Assembly (NCBI RefSeq): GCF_026798195.1
Contig: NZ_JAPQEZ010000008.1
Location: 1-49,903 of the forward strand
Direction: 5' to 3'
Source: Lentilactobacillus senioris
GTDB taxonomy: Bacteria; Bacillota; Bacilli; Lactobacillales; Lactobacillaceae
Length of the DNA stretch: 49,903 nucleotides
Position 1 is the stretch's first letter. The number at the start of each line of letters is the position of its first letter. Below the pieces are notes generated by a model. That model was not told the DNA's origin, did no database searches, and saw only the letters and a list, made by a program, of their open reading frames with translations. Shown here piece after piece: positions 16,408-27,308 of the stretch. The translations under genes and the position numbers were made by a program.

Positions 16408-17355
16408 ATGACTGATTTTCATCACGTAACTGTATTGCTAAATGAAGCAGTGGAAATGTTAAATATTGATCCCAATGGTATCTATGTAGATGCTACCCTT
16501 GGTGGGGGAGGGCATACTACCAAAATTGTAGAACAGCTAGATCAGGGGCAATTGTTTTCATTTGATCAAGATTTGACTGCAATTAAATACAATCAAGAAC
16601 AGTTAAAGCAATACATAGATGAAAATAAGTTAGTACTGGTTCATGATAATTTTCGAAATCTAAAGACTAATTTAGTTAGTCGTGGGATCGATCATGTCGA
16701 TGGAATTGTTTATGATTTAGGGGTTTCTTCACCGCAGTTTGATGATTCTAAGCGGGGCTTTAGTTACCGTTTTGACGCTCGCTTAGATATGCGAATGAAT
16801 CAAGAACAAGAATTAGACGCTTGGAAAGTGGTTAACCACTGGCCTTACGAGCAATTAGTAAGAATCTTGTATCGTTACGGAGAAGAAAAATTCGCTAAGT
16901 CTATTGCTCGCCAAATTGAACAAAATCGGGCAGTGAAGCCTATCGATACTACGTTCGAATTGGTAGAGGTTATTAAAGCGGGGATTCCCGCTGCTGCTAG
17001 AAGACATGGCGGTCATCCGGCAAAAAAGACTTTTCAAGCAATTCGAATTGCAGTTAACGATGAATTAACTGTCTTAGAAGATTCACTAGAACAAGCTTTC
17101 GAGCTACTTAATTTAGATGGTCGAATTAGTGTAATCACCTTTCAATCGCTAGAAGACAGATTAGTTAAAACGATGTTTAAAGAACAAACTAGCTTGCCGG
17201 AACTACCACCTAACTTACCGGTAATTCCTAGTAACTTGAAACCTAAATTTAAGGCCGTTACCAGAAAACCAATTTTACCATCGGCTGATGAACTAGCAGA
17301 AAACAATCGTGCTCATAGCGCTAAGCTGCGGGTAATCGAACGAATTAATCAATAA
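16408..17355 (+). CDS. rsmH: 16S rRNA (cytosine-1402 N4)-methyltransferase RsmH
   Basis: A 315-aa SAM-dependent methyltransferase that modifies C1402 in the ribosomal P site. It begins [13 protein letters not shown]; the SAM motif is [10 protein letters not shown], and the later [12 protein letters not shown] and AFQAIRI-like ([13 protein letters not shown]) blocks are complete. SD GGCGGAAAG precedes ATG 16408. It is formerly mraW, second gene of the dcw cluster. Confidence 0.96.
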   Translation: MTDFHHVTVLLNEAVEMLNIDPNGIYVDATLGGGGHTTKIVEQLDQGQLFSFDQDLTAIKYNQEQLKQYIDENKLVLVHDNFRNLKTNLVSRGIDHVDGIVYDLGVSSPQFDDSKRGFSYRFDARLDMRMNQEQELDAWKVVNHWPYEQLVRILYRYGEEKFAKSIARQIEQNRAVKPIDTTFELVEVIKAGIPAAARRHGGHPAKKTFQAIRIAVNDELTVLEDSLEQAFELLNLDGRISVITFQSLEDRLVKTMFKEQTSLPELPPNLPVIPSNLKPKFKAVTRKPILPSADELAENNRAHSAKLRVIERINQ

Positions 17356-17368
17356 AGGAGTGCAAAAA

Positions 17369-17749
17369 ATGGCCCAAAACAATTTAGCAGAAAATTTAAT
17401 TGATATTCCTAGTAAACGAAAAATTTCCGTTCCTAGTAAGCCGAAAACAGTTGCTGCTCCCATAGCTACTCCGCGACTAAAAGTAAATAACTTTGAAAAA
17501 TTATTAATTGTTGCGTGCACTCTAGTGGTAGCATTATTGATGGTGCTCGTGGTTAATTCTAAAATTTCATTAACAAACTCAGAACATAAGTTACAACAGC
17601 TACAAACAACGAGCAGTAAGATTAGTACCGAAAACACTAATTTGGATCAACAGATTAGTGAATTACAAAGTAGTACTAGGTTAGAAGCGATTGCCCAAAA
17701 GGATGGTATGTCCCTCTCGAATTCACGTATAAGGAATGTTACAAAATGA
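17369..17749 (+). CDS. ftsL: Cell division protein FtsL
   Basis: A 126-aa bitopic protein of the divisome. A basic, low-complexity cytoplasmic N-terminus (about 1-45) is followed by one membrane helix (about 46-66, LLIVACTLVVALLMVLVV) and an extracellular coiled coil (about 70-125) expected to pair with DivIC and support FtsQ/DivIB. The sequence is poorly conserved, so the call rests on topology and position. ATG 17369 follows AAAGGAGTG at 8 nt. Its stop overlaps the pbp2B start by 4 nt (ATGA). Confidence 0.88.
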   Translation: MAQNNLAENLIDIPSKRKISVPSKPKTVAAPIATPRLKVNNFEKLLIVACTLVVALLMVLVVNSKISLTNSEHKLQQLQTTSSKISTENTNLDQQISELQSSTRLEAIAQKDGMSLSNSRIRNVTK

Positions 17750-19905
17750 AGACCTTTTTCGAAAAGCTACTAGGTGGTCAGTATGGGAAAGTAAATACCA
17801 AAACCTTCGGAAAATGGCTCTTTTTTTTGTGCATTATAGTTTTTGCTGGATTAGCAACTAGATTTACGGTAATTGCAGTTAGTAAAAACGTAAAGAACGT
17901 TAATTTAAATAAACGAGCCAAAGAGTTATATACCCAAACCCAAACTATCAAGGCTAAACGTGGGGGGATATACGATGCTAATGGTAATCCAATTGCGGAA
18001 GATACTAGCACTTACTCTATTTATGCCGTTTTAGATAAAAAGCAGGTAAGTACTAGCAAAAAACCAATGTATGTGGTTAATAAAACTAAAACCGCGAAGA
18101 TCTTAGCTAAATATCTTCCAATTTCTCAAAAGAAAGCTAAGAAAATTTTATCACCTAAAAATAAGGATACTTTCCAAGTAGAGTTTGGTAGTGCTGGAAG
18201 TAATATTTCATTAATGACTAAAAAGGCAATTGCTGCTGAACATTTGCCAGGAATTAATTTTGTACAACAACAAGCACGGTTATACCCTAATGGTATCTTT
18301 GCTTCTAATATTATTGGGGTGGCGTTATCTCAAAATAACGAAAAAACAGGAACTACTAACTTGGTCGGACAAATGGGCTTAGAACAAGCTTTTAACAAAC
18401 AATTAAAGGGCTCTGACGGTTATCAAGACAGTCAATACGATTTATACGGTTACCAGATTAACGGTAGCAAGAAAAAAGAAAAAAAGGTCAAAAATGGAGA
18501 TAATATCTATACCACAATTGACACTCGACTACAAACACTGATGGAAAGTGCGATGAGTTCTGTTTATAAGCAGGCTAATCCAAGTTCTATGACGGCGGTA
18601 TTGATGAACGCCAAGACTGGTTCCATTTTGGCAGCTACTCAACGACCAACGTTTAATGCTTCTACTTTAAGTGGGATTAAGAATTCATGGTCTGACAATT
18701 TGGTTCAGGATTCTTATGAACCAGGATCAACGATGAAAATTTTTACTATGGCAGCGGCCATTAATAGTGGTCACTATAACGGCAATGCTACTTATCAATC
18801 AGGTAAATACATTATTGATGGTAAGGTGGTTCCCGACTGGAATACCAATGGTTGGGGCTATATCACTTATGATAAAGGGTTTGCCTTATCCAGTAACGTT
18901 GCGATGGCTCACTTAGAGCAAAGTATGGGAGCTGAAACTTGGAAAGATTATATTAACAAGTTTCACTTACAGCAAAGTACTAATAGTGAATTACCTGGAG
19001 AAACTGACGGCCAAATTCAGTTTACTTACCCAATCGAACAAGCAGACACTTCATTTGGTCAAGGAATCGAAGTAACTGCTATGCAAATGATGCAGGGACT
19101 AACCGCTATTTCAAATAATGGAACAATGGTTAAACCACATATTCTTTCTAAAATTGTGGATCCAAATACCGGCAAAGTTGTGAAAAAATATGGTACCACT
19201 GAAGTGGGGAAGCCAATTTCTGCTTCAACTGCTAAAAAGGTACGTAAACATATGGAAGATGTAGTTTATAAAAGCTATGGAATTGGCCATGACTATAAGA
19301 TTAATGGTTATAAAATTGCTGCCAAGACTGGTACTGCTCAGGTAAGTAATGGTAGTGGTGGGTATGCTTCTGGTGACGACAGTTATCTTTACTCAGTTGC
19401 CGGAATGGCCCCAGCCAAAGATCCTAAATACGTGTTATATATTACAATGAAGCAGCCTACTCTATCTGGAAGTAAGACTGCTACCCAATTACTGTCAGAG
19501 GTCTTTAAGCCAGTAATGGCTAGGGCATTACAAGACAGCAATACCTCTGCCGATAAGATTAAAGTTAAGGTTCCCAGTGTGATTTATAAAACTACTAGCG
19601 ATGCGAAATCAGATTTGGCTGCTAAGGGAATTACTACTACGGTAGTTGGAACGGGTGACACAATTGTTAAACAATCAATCGCTGCAGATACTACCATTAC
19701 CGGTAATCAGCGATTAATAATACTAGCTAATGGTAAGCAAACCATGCCAAGAATTTATGGGTGGAATAAGGCAGATATTAAGAAATTATGTAAACTGACT
19801 GGCTTAAAACTTAAAATTAGCGGTAGTGGTTATGCAGACTCCCAAAGTATCTCTACTGGAGCTGCTATTAGTAAGGGAGATACATTAACAGTACAATTGG
19901 AATAA
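17746..19905 (+). CDS. pbpB: Penicillin-binding protein 2B (FtsI-type transpeptidase, PASTA)
   Basis: A 719-aa class B PBP that cross-links septal peptidoglycan. A single membrane anchor lies at about residues 23-46, followed by the dimerisation/PBP domain and the transpeptidase. The active-site motifs are intact: S328-x-x-K331, S382-S-N384 and K527-T-G. Two PASTA repeats (about 608-660 and 661-719) end the protein. In Firmicutes of this family they follow the transpeptidase. It is translationally coupled to ftsL and followed 21 nt later by mraY. Confidence 0.95.
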   Translation: MKTFFEKLLGGQYGKVNTKTFGKWLFFLCIIVFAGLATRFTVIAVSKNVKNVNLNKRAKELYTQTQTIKAKRGGIYDANGNPIAEDTSTYSIYAVLDKKQVSTSKKPMYVVNKTKTAKILAKYLPISQKKAKKILSPKNKDTFQVEFGSAGSNISLMTKKAIAAEHLPGINFVQQQARLYPNGIFASNIIGVALSQNNEKTGTTNLVGQMGLEQAFNKQLKGSDGYQDSQYDLYGYQINGSKKKEKKVKNGDNIYTTIDTRLQTLMESAMSSVYKQANPSSMTAVLMNAKTGSILAATQRPTFNASTLSGIKNSWSDNLVQDSYEPGSTMKIFTMAAAINSGHYNGNATYQSGKYIIDGKVVPDWNTNGWGYITYDKGFALSSNVAMAHLEQSMGAETWKDYINKFHLQQSTNSELPGETDGQIQFTYPIEQADTSFGQGIEVTAMQMMQGLTAISNNGTMVKPHILSKIVDPNTGKVVKKYGTTEVGKPISASTAKKVRKHMEDVVYKSYGIGHDYKINGYKIAAKTGTAQVSNGSGGYASGDDSYLYSVAGMAPAKDPKYVLYITMKQPTLSGSKTATQLLSEVFKPVMARALQDSNTSADKIKVKVPSVIYKTTSDAKSDLAAKGITTTVVGTGDTIVKQSIAADTTITGNQRLIILANGKQTMPRIYGWNKADIKKLCKLTGLKLKISGSGYADSQSISTGAAISKGDTLTVQLE

Positions 19906-19926
19906 TTAATTAAGGATGGTTAATAG

Positions 19927-20889
19927 ATGTTAAGTTGGATAGTACCCGCAGTAATTAGTTTCTTCATCACGTTGATATTTATGCCCAATTTGATTCAGTA
20001 TTTCCGGGCTCGTAAAGAAGGACAAATGATTAGGGAAGAAGGCCCTAGTTGGCATGAAAAAAAATCAGGAACTCCCACGATGGGAGGCTTACTCTTTATT
20101 GTCGCAATTTTAATTGCTGACTTGTTAGGAGCGGTTATTTTTCATGCATTAACACCTTCACTACTTATTTCGTTATTTATTTTAGTTTTGTACGGCTTAG
20201 TTGGGATGTGGGATGACAGTATTAAGTTATTTCACCGGCAAAACGAAGGCTTAAAGGCCTGGCAAAAAATGACTGCTCAAATTATTGGTGCTTTAATTTT
20301 TGCGGTTGTATATGTTAACGAAGGCTTCCCATTAGCCATTAAATTGCCATTTGGTCCTGATTTATATTTAGGCTATGGCTACGTTTTATTTATTATTTTT
20401 TGGTTAGTTGGTTTTTCCAACGCGGTTAATTTAACCGATGGTTTAGATGGCTTAGTTTCCGGACTTTCCGTAATTGCCTTTTCAGCTTACGGAATTATTG
20501 CTTTAGCTCAGTCACAAACTAGTGTTGCAATGTTTTGTTTTTCCGTTGTTGGCGCATTATTAGCATTCTTTGTTTTCAACCACAAACCAGCTAAAATTTT
20601 CATGGGAGATATGGGTTCTTTAGCATTGGGTGGCGCTTTAGCTACTGTTTCTATCTTAGTTCACCATGAATTAGCATTGCTTTGGATTGGAATTATCTTT
20701 GTTTGCGAAACTGCTAGTGTTATTTTACAAGTTGCTTCATTTAAACTTACTGGTAAGAGAATCTTTAAAATGACACCAATTCACCACCATTTTGAAATGT
20801 TAGGTTGGAGTGAATGGAAAGTCGATACTGTTTTTTGGCTCATTGGGTTAGTAACTGCTATTACTGGAGTACTTTCAATAGTTCATTAA
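19927..20889 (+). CDS. mraY: Phospho-N-acetylmuramoyl-pentapeptide transferase MraY
   Basis: A 320-aa polytopic membrane enzyme (about ten helices) that attaches UDP-MurNAc-pentapeptide phosphate to undecaprenyl phosphate, forming lipid I. Catalytic and Mg2+ motifs are present: MWDDSIKL (DD), NLTDGLDGL and the HHHFE loop near residue 290. Length is normal. ATG 19927 lies after an AAGGATGG site. It sits between the transpeptidase and murD. Confidence 0.97.
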   Translation: MLSWIVPAVISFFITLIFMPNLIQYFRARKEGQMIREEGPSWHEKKSGTPTMGGLLFIVAILIADLLGAVIFHALTPSLLISLFILVLYGLVGMWDDSIKLFHRQNEGLKAWQKMTAQIIGALIFAVVYVNEGFPLAIKLPFGPDLYLGYGYVLFIIFWLVGFSNAVNLTDGLDGLVSGLSVIAFSAYGIIALAQSQTSVAMFCFSVVGALLAFFVFNHKPAKIFMGDMGSLALGGALATVSILVHHELALLWIGIIFVCETASVILQVASFKLTGKRIFKMTPIHHHFEMLGWSEWKVDTVFWLIGLVTAITGVLSIVH

Positions 20890-20925
20890 TAATAGTAGTT
20901 CAGTAGAGTTCAGGAAGGAAAAAAT

Positions 20926-22302
20926 ATGAAAAAAATTTCAGATTATGAAGGCAAAAACATTTTAGTATTAGGGGCCGGTAAAAGTGGTACTAATGCTGCA
21001 AAAACATTATTAAAACTTGGGGCTACAGTTACTTTAAACGATGCTAAGCCAGAAAATGAATTAGCAGGCTTAGACGAATTAGAGTCATTGGGAATCACGG
21101 TGGTAGCTGGCGGTCATCCAGACACTATTTTGAATGCTCAGTTTGATTTATTAGTTAAAAATCCTGGAATTCCTTATGATAATCCGGTGGTGCAAAAGGC
21201 AGTAGCCAACCATACCAAAATCATTACGGAAGTAGAGTTGGCTTACCAAATTACGGATGCTGAAATTATTGCAGTTACGGGAAGTAATGGCAAAACTACC
21301 ACTACCACCATGATTGCTAAAATTTTAAATGAAGAACGAGAAAAGGGAACTGCTTACGCTGCTGGTAATATCGGTATCCCTGCTACTCAAGTTGCTATGA
21401 ATGCAACTAAGGATGATACCATTGTTATGGAACTTTCTAGTTTCATGTTACTGGGAATCGATCAACTTCATCCACACGTAGCGGTTTTAACTAATATTTT
21501 TGAAAACCATTTGGATTATCATAAAACTCGTGATAATTACGTAAACGCTAAAATGAGAATCACTATGAATCAAACAGCAGATGATTATTTTGTGGTGAAC
21601 TTCAATAATGAAGAATGGCGGGAATTAAGTCAACGCAGTAAAGCTCAGGTAATTCCGTTTAGTCGGACTGCTGATCTAACCAAGGGTGCTTACGAAAATA
21701 ACGGTAAACTTTATTACAATGATGAATTCATCATGAATGCGGATGACATTAAGGTTCCAGGTAAGCAAAACGTAGAAAATGCGTTAGCGGCTATTGCAGT
21801 GGCTAAGGTGATGGGCAAATCGAATTTAGCAATTACCAACGTATTAGAAACCTTTACCGGTGTTAAGCATCGTACTCAGTTTGTATTGGAAGCTGATGGT
21901 CGTCGTTATTATAATGACTCTAAGGCTACTGATATTGAAGCCACCCAAATGGCATTGGAAGGATTTGACAAACCTATTGTTCTCTTAGCTGGTGGCCTAG
22001 ATCGAGGTTATACTTTTGAACGTTTAGTGCCTCAATTTAAAGCTCACGTTAAAGGAGCTGTGTTATTTGGAGAAACTGCCGATCTATTAGCAGATGCCTT
22101 ACAACAAGCGGGAATTACTAATATTAAAAAGGTGGCAGATGTTAAGGCTGCTGTTCCTGTAGCCTATTCAATGAGCGATACTGGTGATATTATTTTACTA
22201 AGTCCAGCTAACGCCAGCTGGGATCAATATCCTAACTTTGAAGTTCGGGGTGATGAGTTTATCGACACAGTAGAACAATTTACCCAAACTAAGGGGGTTT
22301 AG
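20926..22302 (+). CDS. murD: UDP-N-acetylmuramoylalanine--D-glutamate ligase MurD
   Basis: A 458-aa Mur ligase that adds D-Glu to UDP-MurNAc-L-Ala using ATP. An N-terminal Rossmann-like domain (GAGKSGTNAAK) is followed by the ATP P-loop VTGSNGKTTTTT near residue 118 and the C-terminal ligase domain (YNDSKATDIEA). SD CAGGAAGG precedes ATG 20926. murG starts 4 nt after its stop. Confidence 0.97.
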   Translation: MKKISDYEGKNILVLGAGKSGTNAAKTLLKLGATVTLNDAKPENELAGLDELESLGITVVAGGHPDTILNAQFDLLVKNPGIPYDNPVVQKAVANHTKIITEVELAYQITDAEIIAVTGSNGKTTTTTMIAKILNEEREKGTAYAAGNIGIPATQVAMNATKDDTIVMELSSFMLLGIDQLHPHVAVLTNIFENHLDYHKTRDNYVNAKMRITMNQTADDYFVVNFNNEEWRELSQRSKAQVIPFSRTADLTKGAYENNGKLYYNDEFIMNADDIKVPGKQNVENALAAIAVAKVMGKSNLAITNVLETFTGVKHRTQFVLEADGRRYYNDSKATDIEATQMALEGFDKPIVLLAGGLDRGYTFERLVPQFKAHVKGAVLFGETADLLADALQQAGITNIKKVADVKAAVPVAYSMSDTGDIILLSPANASWDQYPNFEVRGDEFIDTVEQFTQTKGV

Positions 22303-22306
22303 TAGT

Positions 22307-23410
22307 ATGCGCTTGATTATTTCTGGTGGTGGGACTGGTGGTCACATTTATCCGGCACTAGCAATTATTGAAGATCTAATGCAGCAAGAACCTAATTCAG
22401 AAGTTTTATACGTTGGTTCTAAGCGGGGATTAGAAGGAGATATTGTTCCTAAACAGCATATTCCGTTTATTTCGTTAGAAATTCAAGGCTTTCAACGGTC
22501 AATGTCATTTGCTGGCATTAAAAGCAACTTACAAACCGTACGCTTATTTTTAAAAAGCGTACGTGAAGCCAAAAGAATTATTAAAGATTTTAAGCCGGAT
22601 TTAGTTATTGGAACTGGTGGTTATGTTTCCGGAGCAGTGGTTTACGCTGCAGCTAAGTTAAAAGTACCGTCTATGATCCATGAACAAAATAGTGTAGTGG
22701 GCTTAACTAACAAATTTTTGAGTCGCTATGTTGATAAAATTGCCATTGGTTTTCCAGAAGCCAAGGAACAATTTCCGGCAGCTAAAGTCAGTTTCACTGG
22801 AAATCCTAGGGCTCAACAAGTTGCTAATATTCACAGTGATTTTTCATGGACTGAATACGGCTTAGTGGATAATAAACCCACTGTTTTAATTTTTGGGGGC
22901 AGCCAGGGAGCTCCTAAAATCAATTCTGCAGTTGTTGAAGCAATGCCAGAATTTAATCAACGAGATTATCAGGTAGTATTTGTTACCGGTAAAAATCGGT
23001 ATACTGATATTATGAAACGATTGGCAACGATTGATTTGAATGATAATATCGCTGTGTTACCATATATTAGTAATATGCCAGCAATTTTGTCGAAGGTAGA
23101 TGTAATTGTTGGTCGTTCTGGGGCGACTAGTATTGCCGAAATTACGGCAATTGGAATTGCCGGAGTCTTCATTCCTAGTCCGTATGTTACTGCCGATCAC
23201 CAAACTAAAAACACTATGAGTTTGGTTAATGCGGGAGCTGGAATTATGATTAAAGAAGATGATTTAAATGGGCAATCGTTATTAAAAGTAGTAGATGACT
23301 TAATGACCAACGAAGCTAAACGCCAGCAAATGGCTACCAATTCAAAAAAATTGGGTGTACCGGATGCAAGTGATCAAGTATTGGCATTAGGCCGATCGAT
23401 TAAAAAGTAG
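22307..23410 (+). CDS. murG: UDP-GlcNAc--lipid I N-acetylglucosaminyltransferase MurG
   Basis: A 367-aa GT-B glycosyltransferase on the inner membrane face that converts lipid I to lipid II. The N-terminal G-loop GGGTGGHIYPALA, a second loop GGSQGAPKIN and the sugar-nucleotide motif GRSGATSIAEI are all present. It begins 4 nt after murD, indicating translational coupling. Confidence 0.97.
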   Translation: MRLIISGGGTGGHIYPALAIIEDLMQQEPNSEVLYVGSKRGLEGDIVPKQHIPFISLEIQGFQRSMSFAGIKSNLQTVRLFLKSVREAKRIIKDFKPDLVIGTGGYVSGAVVYAAAKLKVPSMIHEQNSVVGLTNKFLSRYVDKIAIGFPEAKEQFPAAKVSFTGNPRAQQVANIHSDFSWTEYGLVDNKPTVLIFGGSQGAPKINSAVVEAMPEFNQRDYQVVFVTGKNRYTDIMKRLATIDLNDNIAVLPYISNMPAILSKVDVIVGRSGATSIAEITAIGIAGVFIPSPYVTADHQTKNTMSLVNAGAGIMIKEDDLNGQSLLKVVDDLMTNEAKRQQMATNSKKLGVPDASDQVLALGRSIKK

Positions 23411-23427
23411 TAAGAGGAGGGGAAAAC

Positions 23428-24306
23428 TTGGCTAAAGATGATCAACAATTAACACCGTGGCAAGCAGCACATCAAGCTAGCCAAGAAACTTCTTCCAATG
23501 GGAAATGGCGAAGACGCAATTCACAATTTAAAAAGCAAAATCGTAAATCCCGTAAATCTACTAAAATACACTTTTTGTCAGCCATCCAACGCCAGAATCT
23601 AAAGGTTGGATGGCCCTTTGTGGTTTTTCTACTTTTACTAATTGGCGTCTTAACTTATTTAGTTTTACCGATTAGTAGTATTAACGATGTTATAGTCCAC
23701 GGCAATCGTTATACCAGTAGTACTAATATTCGTAAAAAAAGTCAGGCTTTGGGGCAAAAATCATTGGTGGTATTTGGTCAAACTAAGCAGATAGCGACTA
23801 GAATTACTAAAAGTGATTCTAGAATTCAATCTGTAGTGGCCAAGGTCACCGGACCACAACAAGTTACGCTAACGGTTAAGGAATATCCGGTAATTGGTTA
23901 TCTTTACGCTGATGGAGGATACCAACAAATTTTACAAAGTGGAACGATTTTGAATTCAAAGGTATTAAATCCTAAAGATGGTTATCCAGTATTAAAAAAG
24001 TTTAAAAAAGCTGATGTATTACGGCGAGTAATTAAACAATATCGTAAAATTGGACCAACCATTCGAGCTAACATTAATTCAATTAGTTCATCACCTACTA
24101 CAACTAATCCAGATCGCATTTATATTCAAATGAGTGATGGAAATCAAGTTTATGCTACTATTGATACTTTTGGCACTAAGATGGCCTATTACCCAAGTAT
24201 TACTTCTAAGTTAAAAAATAAGAGCGTTATTGATATGGAAGTGGGAGCATATTCGTATCCAATTTCACAAAAAGGGCGACAGAATAATGGCAAAGCATCG
24301 AAATAA
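23428..24306 (+). CDS. divIB: Cell division protein DivIB/FtsQ
   Basis: A 292-aa bitopic division protein. A long basic cytoplasmic N-terminus (residues 1-65) precedes one membrane helix (about 66-88, WPFVVFLLLLIGVLTYLVL), a POTRA domain (ISSINDVIVHGNRYTSSTNI) and a beta domain. It complexes with FtsL and DivIC. The TTG start at 23428 has AGGAGGGG upstream; the first residues MAKDDQQLTPWQAAHQ are typical of lactobacillar DivIB. Confidence 0.92.
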   Translation: MAKDDQQLTPWQAAHQASQETSSNGKWRRRNSQFKKQNRKSRKSTKIHFLSAIQRQNLKVGWPFVVFLLLLIGVLTYLVLPISSINDVIVHGNRYTSSTNIRKKSQALGQKSLVVFGQTKQIATRITKSDSRIQSVVAKVTGPQQVTLTVKEYPVIGYLYADGGYQQILQSGTILNSKVLNPKDGYPVLKKFKKADVLRRVIKQYRKIGPTIRANINSISSSPTTTNPDRIYIQMSDGNQVYATIDTFGTKMAYYPSITSKLKNKSVIDMEVGAYSYPISQKGRQNNGKASK

Positions 24307-24386
24307 GCTGTTTTGGCCTGATTGATTGTGTTAAACTTAAGCTATAAAAAAATCAAAAAAACAATTACGGAGGTTCCTTACATAAT

Positions 24387-25703
24387 ATGGATAATTCGGG
24401 TTTGTATGTCGGACTTGATATGGGAACTACCTCAATAAAAGTTATCGTTGCGGAAAAAGTAAAAGGGCAATTAAACGTTATTGGTGTGGGGAATGTACGG
24501 TCAAAAGGGCTCAGTCGCGGGATCATTGTGGATATTGATCAAGCAGCTGATGCAATTCGTAGTGCCGTTGATCAAGCTCAAGAAAAAGCAAGTATTGAAA
24601 TTAAAGATGTAATTGTTGGCGTTCCTGCTAACATGTTAAAAATAGAACCATGCAATGGATTAATTACCATTGATGAATCCTCAAGAGAGATTACCGACCA
24701 AGACGTTTATGATGTATCGTCTTCTGCGTTAGTTACTAACCTACCGCAGGAACGAGAAATCATTGATATTCAACCAGAAGAATTTATCGTTGACGGGTTT
24801 GAAGGTATTAAGGATCCGCGGGGAATGGTTGGAGTTCGACTAGAAATGCGTGGTAAGGTCATTAGTGGTGCTAAGGGGATTATGCATAACATTGCTAAGG
24901 CAGTTTCTAAAGCTGGCTTAAACGTTATTTCTATGATTTTAACTCCACTGGCGGAAAGCCACGAAATTTTAAACGATGGTGAACAAGATTTTGGTACAAT
25001 TTTGATTGACTTAGGTGGTGGGCAAACCACTGCTTCAGTCACTCACGATCATCAGTTGAAATATGTAACTACGGATGCTGAAGGTGGCGAGTTTATCACT
25101 AAAGATATTTCGATTGTGTTAAACACTTCCATGGAAAATTCGGAATCATTAAAACGTAATTATGGCTCTGCAGATTCATTGAAAGCTTCTGAAGATCGAG
25201 ATGTACCGGTAGATGTTGTAGGTCAATCTGAACAAACTATTATTGACGAAAAATATCTAGCTGAAATTATTGAAGCTCGAATTGATCAAATTTTTGGTAG
25301 AATTAAAGGGCAACTCGATGCGATTGATGCCCTTAGTTTGCCAGGGGGAATTATCATTACCGGTGGTGTTGCAGCATTGCCTGGAATTGTTGACCTAGCT
25401 ACTGAAAAATTTAATACTAATGTTCGGCTTTACGTTCCAGATCAAATGGGAATGCGGCATCCATCATTTTCTGCTGGATTGTCATTAGTTTCTTATTACG
25501 CTGATATGAGTGAGGTAGATATGTTGTCTCGCTCTGCAGTGGCCGGATCTATGACAGTAGTTCATAAGTCTACTCCTGATCAAACTGAAGCAAGTAATGA
25601 CGTTAGTCACAACGATGCAAAACCTGATAAAAAACAACGCCAAACAGAAAAGAAAAAACGTGGAGAAGGTATTCGTAAATTCTTCAATGATTTCTTCGAA
25701 TAA
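24387..25703 (+). CDS. ftsA: Cell division protein FtsA
   Basis: A 438-aa actin-like ATPase that tethers FtsZ to the membrane. It has phosphate loop 1 [11 protein letters not shown], phosphate loop 2 [13 protein letters not shown] and the adenosine motif [12 protein letters not shown]. The C-terminal 12 residues ([13 protein letters not shown] region) form the amphipathic membrane-targeting helix after a charged, lysine-rich linker. Because sepF is absent here, FtsA is the only FtsZ anchor visible in the window. ATG 24387 follows GGAGGTTCC. The 80-nt gap from divIB contains a weak possible promoter. Confidence 0.96.
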   Translation: MDNSGLYVGLDMGTTSIKVIVAEKVKGQLNVIGVGNVRSKGLSRGIIVDIDQAADAIRSAVDQAQEKASIEIKDVIVGVPANMLKIEPCNGLITIDESSREITDQDVYDVSSSALVTNLPQEREIIDIQPEEFIVDGFEGIKDPRGMVGVRLEMRGKVISGAKGIMHNIAKAVSKAGLNVISMILTPLAESHEILNDGEQDFGTILIDLGGGQTTASVTHDHQLKYVTTDAEGGEFITKDISIVLNTSMENSESLKRNYGSADSLKASEDRDVPVDVVGQSEQTIIDEKYLAEIIEARIDQIFGRIKGQLDAIDALSLPGGIIITGGVAALPGIVDLATEKFNTNVRLYVPDQMGMRHPSFSAGLSLVSYYADMSEVDMLSRSAVAGSMTVVHKSTPDQTEASNDVSHNDAKPDKKQRQTEKKKRGEGIRKFFNDFFE

Positions 25704-25729
25704 CGATAGCAACGGAGGTAAGTAATATT

Positions 25730-26989
25730 ATGCAATATTCATTAGATTCCGCCCAAAACAACGGAGCTAAGATCAAGGTCTTTGGTGTTGGTGGTGGTGG
25801 CAGTAATGCTGTTAACCAAATGATTAATGAAGATGTTCAAGGGGTTGAATTCATCGTTGCTAACACCGATGTTCAAGCACTTGAAACTTCTAAAGCTGAA
25901 ACTAGAATTCAATTAGGACCTAAATTAACACGGGGTCTGGGTGCTGGTTCTAATCCTGACATTGGAGAAAAAGCCGCTGAAGAAAGTGAAGAAGCTATTG
26001 CCGATGCACTATCTGGTGCAGATATGGTTTTTGTCACTGCCGGAATGGGTGGTGGAACTGGTAACGGTGCTGCTCCCGTAGTTGCCAAAATTGCCAAGCA
26101 ACAAGGGGCTTTAACTGTCGGAGTGGTTACTCGTCCATTTAGTTTTGAAGGTCCTAAGCGTTCCAAATTCGCTGACGAAGGGGTAGCTCAACTAAAAGAA
26201 AATGTTGATACTTTAATCGTCATTGCGAATAACCGTTTATTAGAAATGGTTGATAAAAAGACCCCAATGATGGATGCTTTTAAGGAAGCTGACAATGTGT
26301 TGCGGCAAGGGGTCCAAGGTATTTCTGATTTAATCACTAGTCCTGGTTATGTTAACTTAGATTTTGCTGATGTTAAAACTACGATGGAAAACCAAGGTTC
26401 TGCTTTGATGGGGGTTGGGACTGCTAATGGTGAAAACCGAACTGCAGATGCAACTAAGAAAGCTATTTCTTCTCCATTATTAGAAGTTTCTATTGATGGA
26501 GCTCAACAAGTCTTGTTAAATATTACTGGTGGTCCAGACCTTTCATTGTTTGAAGCTCAAGATGCTTCAGACATTGTTGCTCAAGCAGCAACTAGCGATG
26601 TTAACATTATCTTCGGGACTTCTATTGATGAATCTCTAGGAGATGAGGTTCGGGTTACAGTAATTGCTACTGGAATTGATCTTGATGATGGTAATAAACG
26701 AAGCAGTCGTATTTCTCGTCGAGCAGTTAACAATAATCCCTCACGAGTAACTAGAAGCAGCCAACCAGAACCAATGGAAATGCCAAGAAATAATTCTGAT
26801 CAACAAATTGATGATTGGGATATTAGAGCTGACAGTGGTTCTCGTAACCCAATCAGTGAAGATGATCAATTTAATGACGTTGAAAAGAAGGATTTCGATC
26901 CGTTTCAAACTAAAGCTCCAGAAGCTCCAGAAGAAAATAATACTAATAAAGATGATGAACCACCTTTCTTTAGATTCCGTCGGCATTAG
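25730..26989 (+). CDS. ftsZ: Cell division protein FtsZ
   Basis: A 419-aa tubulin-like GTPase that forms the Z ring. The tubulin signature [10 protein letters not shown] is near residue 107; the T7 loop ([11 protein letters not shown]) is present. An acidic disordered linker (about 320-405) leads to the C-terminal peptide [10 protein letters not shown], the docking site for FtsA and SepF. AACGGAGG precedes ATG 25730. The next gene, 29 nt downstream, is ylmG: the ylmE and sepF genes usually found here are missing. Confidence 0.97.
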   Translation: MQYSLDSAQNNGAKIKVFGVGGGGSNAVNQMINEDVQGVEFIVANTDVQALETSKAETRIQLGPKLTRGLGAGSNPDIGEKAAEESEEAIADALSGADMVFVTAGMGGGTGNGAAPVVAKIAKQQGALTVGVVTRPFSFEGPKRSKFADEGVAQLKENVDTLIVIANNRLLEMVDKKTPMMDAFKEADNVLRQGVQGISDLITSPGYVNLDFADVKTTMENQGSALMGVGTANGENRTADATKKAISSPLLEVSIDGAQQVLLNITGGPDLSLFEAQDASDIVAQAATSDVNIIFGTSIDESLGDEVRVTVIATGIDLDDGNKRSSRISRRAVNNNPSRVTRSSQPEPMEMPRNNSDQQIDDWDIRADSGSRNPISEDDQFNDVEKKDFDPFQTKAPEAPEENNTNKDDEPPFFRFRRH

Positions 26990-27018
26990 ACTTAACTGAG
27001 TGGGAAAGAGGAAACTAA

Positions 27019-27294
27019 TTGATTGAAACTGTTAATTTCATTGTATGGCTATTAACTAATGCAATTGATGTTTATATATTAGCAATCATTGTTTATGCGT
27101 TACTTAGTTGGTTTCCTGGCGGTTTGAATTCAGGGCTTGGACGCTTTTTAGGAAGCATAGTGGAACCATTTGAACAATTATTTAGCTTTGCGATGGTAGG
27201 GATGGTAAGTTTTGCTCCTATTGTTGCGGTTGTGGTTTTATCATTTGTTCAAACTGGAATTCGTTACTTAGGTAATTTATTAGTGGGGTATTAA
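27019..27294 (+). CDS. ylmG: YggT-family membrane protein YlmG
   Basis: A 91-aa protein with two membrane helices (about residues 4-30 and 58-82) and the conserved YALLSWFPG stretch between them. YggT/YlmG proteins lie in the division cluster of most Firmicutes; a direct role in division is not established. The TTG start at 27019 has AGAGG upstream. It is placed directly after ftsZ. Confidence 0.9.
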   Translation: MIETVNFIVWLLTNAIDVYILAIIVYALLSWFPGGLNSGLGRFLGSIVEPFEQLFSFAMVGMVSFAPIVAVVVLSFVQTGIRYLGNLLVGY

Positions 27295-27308
27295 CTAAGA
27301 AGGTATAC

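Noticed and set aside
24322-24348. Internal promoter before ftsA
   Set aside because: TTGATT and TATAAA are 15 nt apart, below the usual spacing, so I mention it only as weak and do not list it.
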